NCBI GenBank assembly: GCA_003342895.1
Contig: PTFA01000010.1
Location: 8,127,286 to 8,191,285, forward strand
Length of the DNA: 64,000 bases
Direction of reading: 5' to 3'
Source: Casuarius casuarius
Lineage: Eukaryota; Chordata; Aves; Casuariiformes; Casuariidae
A program made the position numbers and the translations under genes. The notes beneath the pieces are model-generated. The model saw nothing but the letters and a program-made list of their open reading frames with translations. It did no database searches and was not told where the DNA came from. Positions 61,040 to 64,000 of the stretch are shown piece by piece (position 1 is the stretch's first letter; each line of letters begins with the position of its first letter).

Positions 61040-61180
61040 ACATTTTTTAGAGATTATTTCTTCACCTACATCCTACACGCTAGTTCTAGACCCACAGTAG
61101 AAATGGCAGGGTGCTGCAGTGAATGGATGACCACCTGAAGTTCCTTCCAACCTGAATTATCCTGCAATCTGAGAACCCTG
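61040..61180 (+). mobile_element. CR1-like LINE 3' end
   Basis: GAATGGATGACCACCTGAAG then TTCCTTCCAACCTGAATTAT and CCTGCAATCTGAGAA (61120-61174) matches the CR1 3' terminus: GATGACCTCCTGAGGTCCC, TTCCAACCCTAA, then the ATTCTGTGATTCT-type short tandem end. CR1 is the main LINE of birds, crocodilians and turtles, which supports a sauropsid source. The 5' boundary is uncertain because the upstream 3' UTR is too decayed to read. No reverse transcriptase frame remains, so this is a 5'-truncated, dead copy. Confidence 0.65.
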
Positions 61181-64000
61181 GTGATTTCAGATGCAACAGC
61201 AGACAATTTACTTGTTGGATTGATCAGACAACTCCATGGTTAGAGAGAGACATTTTAAGTTCAAAGATTGAAGGAAAGATCTTCTGGAGCAGACAGCCCA
61301 TAGAAGGGCATCAGAGTCCTAAGAAAGCATTATTTTGTTGAGGAATACCGCTAGAGGCTGTGATATCCTTCTCTGTGAGGTATTTATGCAACTCCCTGTC
61401 CCGTAGTATCTGAGTAATCCATACCCAACTGAAGTAGAAAAGTATTATTTCACAGAGGGGAAGTCTATGTCTTTACATTTAGAATGAGGTTCTCCAGCAG
61501 AGCATCCCAGGTTTCTGGAGCCTGAGTTCGGTATGCATGCCACCAGACCATGCTTCCTTTTTTTTTTTTTCAGTCTATTCACAATCATCACAATTCCACA
61601 CAAAGCCATTTTAACTTGCAGAAGAATACTTACTGATAATCAGAAAAGCACAATTCTTCAACTACAAGAGCTTGAATACCTCCCTAGATAAATCACTTAC
61701 GGATTTATTATTATTTAGTTGTATTCTGGCATTGCATAGAATTACACTTCAGGATCAAACTAAATAAACTAGGCACTGTACCTACATGATCAAAAAGGGC
61801 TTTGAGGTAATCTGCACCACCTCACCTCCTCAGACGCAGACCTCAGTCCCCCTCTCCTGCTCTCAAAGGACTGAATGTGTAGCAGACACATCGACTAACA
61901 TGTGTTTTACTGAAACATCTCAGAGTGCAGCACTGAAATCAAAACCAAACTTCTAAACAGGAAAAATATGAATACCATTCATCAATATTATTTGTTAGTA
62001 GGAGAAGTAATTACATTATAAAAGAGAGTATACAATGGTGATTTGTTCACTATTTTGCTCCTATAACAAATATAAATCTACATGTTGCAAGTAACAGTTT
62101 GGTAGTGAATATAGGGGACAAGAGTTTCTAGGTTTCTCAGTACTTTACCTCTCTGCCTCTCTCATCTCATATGCCATTATGTGAAGACCATGAATTTACT
62201 GTTAAAATGGGTGACCACATCCCTCCTTAGATACAATCTGTCAGGGCAGATCACCAGAGTACTCCTGTATATGTGTATATATATATATATATATTTACAG
62301 AACTGTGTCATCCTGCAACATGCCTTTTATGGCAATATTCTTTGTACTATTTATTATATATAATTCATTGCAAAGACCCAGATACTAGTTCTAACAATTT
62401 AGATTCAAACTACTTTTCTTGTCCATCCCTTAGCATCTGATACTGACCATCAACAGCAGAAGCACAGCCCCAGGACTAAACAGATGCTTGCTCTGACTCA
62501 GCATCGTGGTTCCGGCATGAAACATGAATCCAACTGCAAGTCTGGTAACCATTTGAATAATATAAATCTGCTTTTTTTCCAGAGGATTTTCCTTGATTAG
62601 GAGGAATTTGGGGCCTATATTTTATATATCACTGAAATAATAGTAAACATTGCCTTTTAAAATACTGATCTGAAAAATGTTGTAGGTGAAATAGCCACAG
62701 TAATTCTGAAGTGAGAAAGACTACAGGAAGATTACTATTTTTCCTACAGGAAAATTATAGTTTGCTTTCTGTTAATTCTTCATAATGCTGGAATGTCTTT
62801 CATTATGAAGCAGAATGAAATAATACCAATTTTAAACAATTGAATTATAAAAATTCAGTTCAAGTGAAATGCCCGCTTCAGAAAAATCAAAAGATTTCAC
62901 CCAATTCAGACTTTCAAAAGGTCACTTTGATGGGGAAGATTAGAAATATTTGTTTTCAATATATGATTTAAAACACGATTCCATGGAATGTGACATCTTT
63001 TCACAAAAGGTTCCATTATGAACAAAATGTTATTTTCCGATAGAGAAATATCCCAAAGGAAAATTCTCAACTTGTACGTAGTGCAGCACTTGCAGCATAC
63101 AGCCATAAGCAATTAAGAACAGCTACAAGGTCTATTTTTGGAAATAGCTTTCTATATGAAATTGTTTAAGATTAGTAACATTTGGAGCTGGTAAAAAATG
63201 TTTCAATGAAATGTTTTTCCATCAGAAAATAAAAAAATTTAAAAAGCTATTCATAAGAAGAGACTGATTTTAATGAATTGCTCCTTTTCTTTTTATTTGA
63301 ACAGGTTAGAATAATTGCTGAAATACTTCATTTTCACATTTTAAAATGAAAACATTTCATTTTGGGGGCTTGGATAACTTTTCAGTTAGAAATTTAATTT
63401 AGGAGAACCCATTAAAAATATAAAAGGTAGAAATAAAAAAAACCCCAACAACTTATAACTGATCTGATTTCTGTCATTCATTGGAGGATCAACACAAAGT
63501 ACATGGAGACTTTTTGGACAAAAAGTCATCAAGGCCTCAAAAATAAGGTAGGTAAAAATATACTTTCCCACTCAGTGCTAGTAAGTAAATTGTTTCATGG
63601 GCAACAGAACTGATGGGGCTTTGATTCCTATGCATTCATTGCTGGACTCTCTGGCACCTGAGCAGAGCCAAGCTCACACTCTCTCTTCTTCTGGGAACAG
63701 GAGGATCTGTCCTCTACTCAGGCACCGATTTTCTCAAAATGTAGAGGGAATCAACATCACCAAAATCACATCTCAATTTTGGTTCAAACTGACCACCAGG
63801 CTCAGAAGTTACTCATGGAGACCAGGCAGCGTCGGACAGGCTCCCTCACTGACAGCTTATGCGGTCACTAATGCCTTTTCTCCAGGACCTTGGGCAAGTG
63901 ACAGTAGGAGCAGTACAGCAGCTGCCCTGTCCTGCTGAATGCACTTTATCAAAGAGCTGCTGCATTTTGTATTTCTCCCCGGTCAAGCTGAGGGGGAACG
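61181..64000. other. Non-coding stretch to the window end, no gene seen
   Basis: AT-rich throughout. A T12-13 run lies near 61559-61571, an alternating TATATA tract at 62276-62294 and A-rich words near 63226-63245. The 113-codon frame at 63597-63938 has no recognised domain or splice context. A 12-bp palindrome CATTTTAAAATG lies at 63337-63348. No confident repeat family. Confidence 0.6.
62276..62294. repeat. AT microsatellite
   Basis: Alternating TATATATA run preceded by TATGTGTA words. Low complexity and likely length-variable. Confidence 0.9.

Noticed and set aside
63597..63938. 113-codon forward open frame near the window end
   Set aside because: Ser/Thr/Arg-rich composition, no motif, no splice context.

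Overview
The window reads as vertebrate, non-coding nuclear DNA. It is AT-rich, strewn with homopolymer runs and microsatellites, and shows old decayed interspersed repeats instead of packed genes. The longest open frames are about 130-146 codons, overlap one another in several frames, sit in locally GC- or CpG-richer patches and show no domain or motif I recognise. I therefore call no protein-coding gene, exon, rRNA, tRNA, CRISPR array or known microRNA. The window is best described as part of a gene desert or a very large intron.

The repeats suggest an amniote, most likely a sauropsid with a slowly evolving genome. I see CR1-like LINE 3' ends (near 61.1 kb, and a weaker one near 7.0 kb), several recognisable MIR-like SINE cores (14.5, 20.1, 41.4, 41.7 and 47.3 kb; weaker at 16.9, 28.3 and 30.2 kb), an L2/MIR-type tail (39.3 kb), two non-autonomous hAT-like elements (14.0 and 24.4 kb) and one further old amniote repeat (33.6 kb). 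I favour a crocodilian. A turtle is less likely because I saw no obvious turtle tRNA-type SINEs. A bird is possible but would rarely keep so many readable MIR and hAT copies. This is inference from memory of repeat families, not a search.

Layout: 0-14 kb is AT-rich desert with two candidate conserved non-coding elements (4.24-4.53 kb, dense in TAAT-type homeodomain sites, and 10.26-10.58 kb). 14-25 kb carries hAT and MIR relics plus a CpG-dense patch at 22.26-22.62 kb. 25-37 kb is desert with GC-richer patches at 29.7-30.5 and 31.1-31.6 kb. A 108-base pure purine GAAA tract lies at 37.2 kb. 39-42.2 kb has a 20-bp exact tandem duplication, an L2/MIR tail, a head-to-head MIR pair and a GC-rich patch. 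At 43.19-43.73 kb a 9-N gap is flanked by two 267-bp copies of the same sequence, almost certainly an assembly artefact. 44-64 kb is desert with further candidate regulatory blocks (54.2-54.7 and 57.8-58.0 kb).

No gene system can be reconstructed. The observations most worth checking are the falsely duplicated gap flank, the CpG-dense patch, three long near-perfect palindromes (860, 28376 and 50799) and the candidate enhancer-like blocks.
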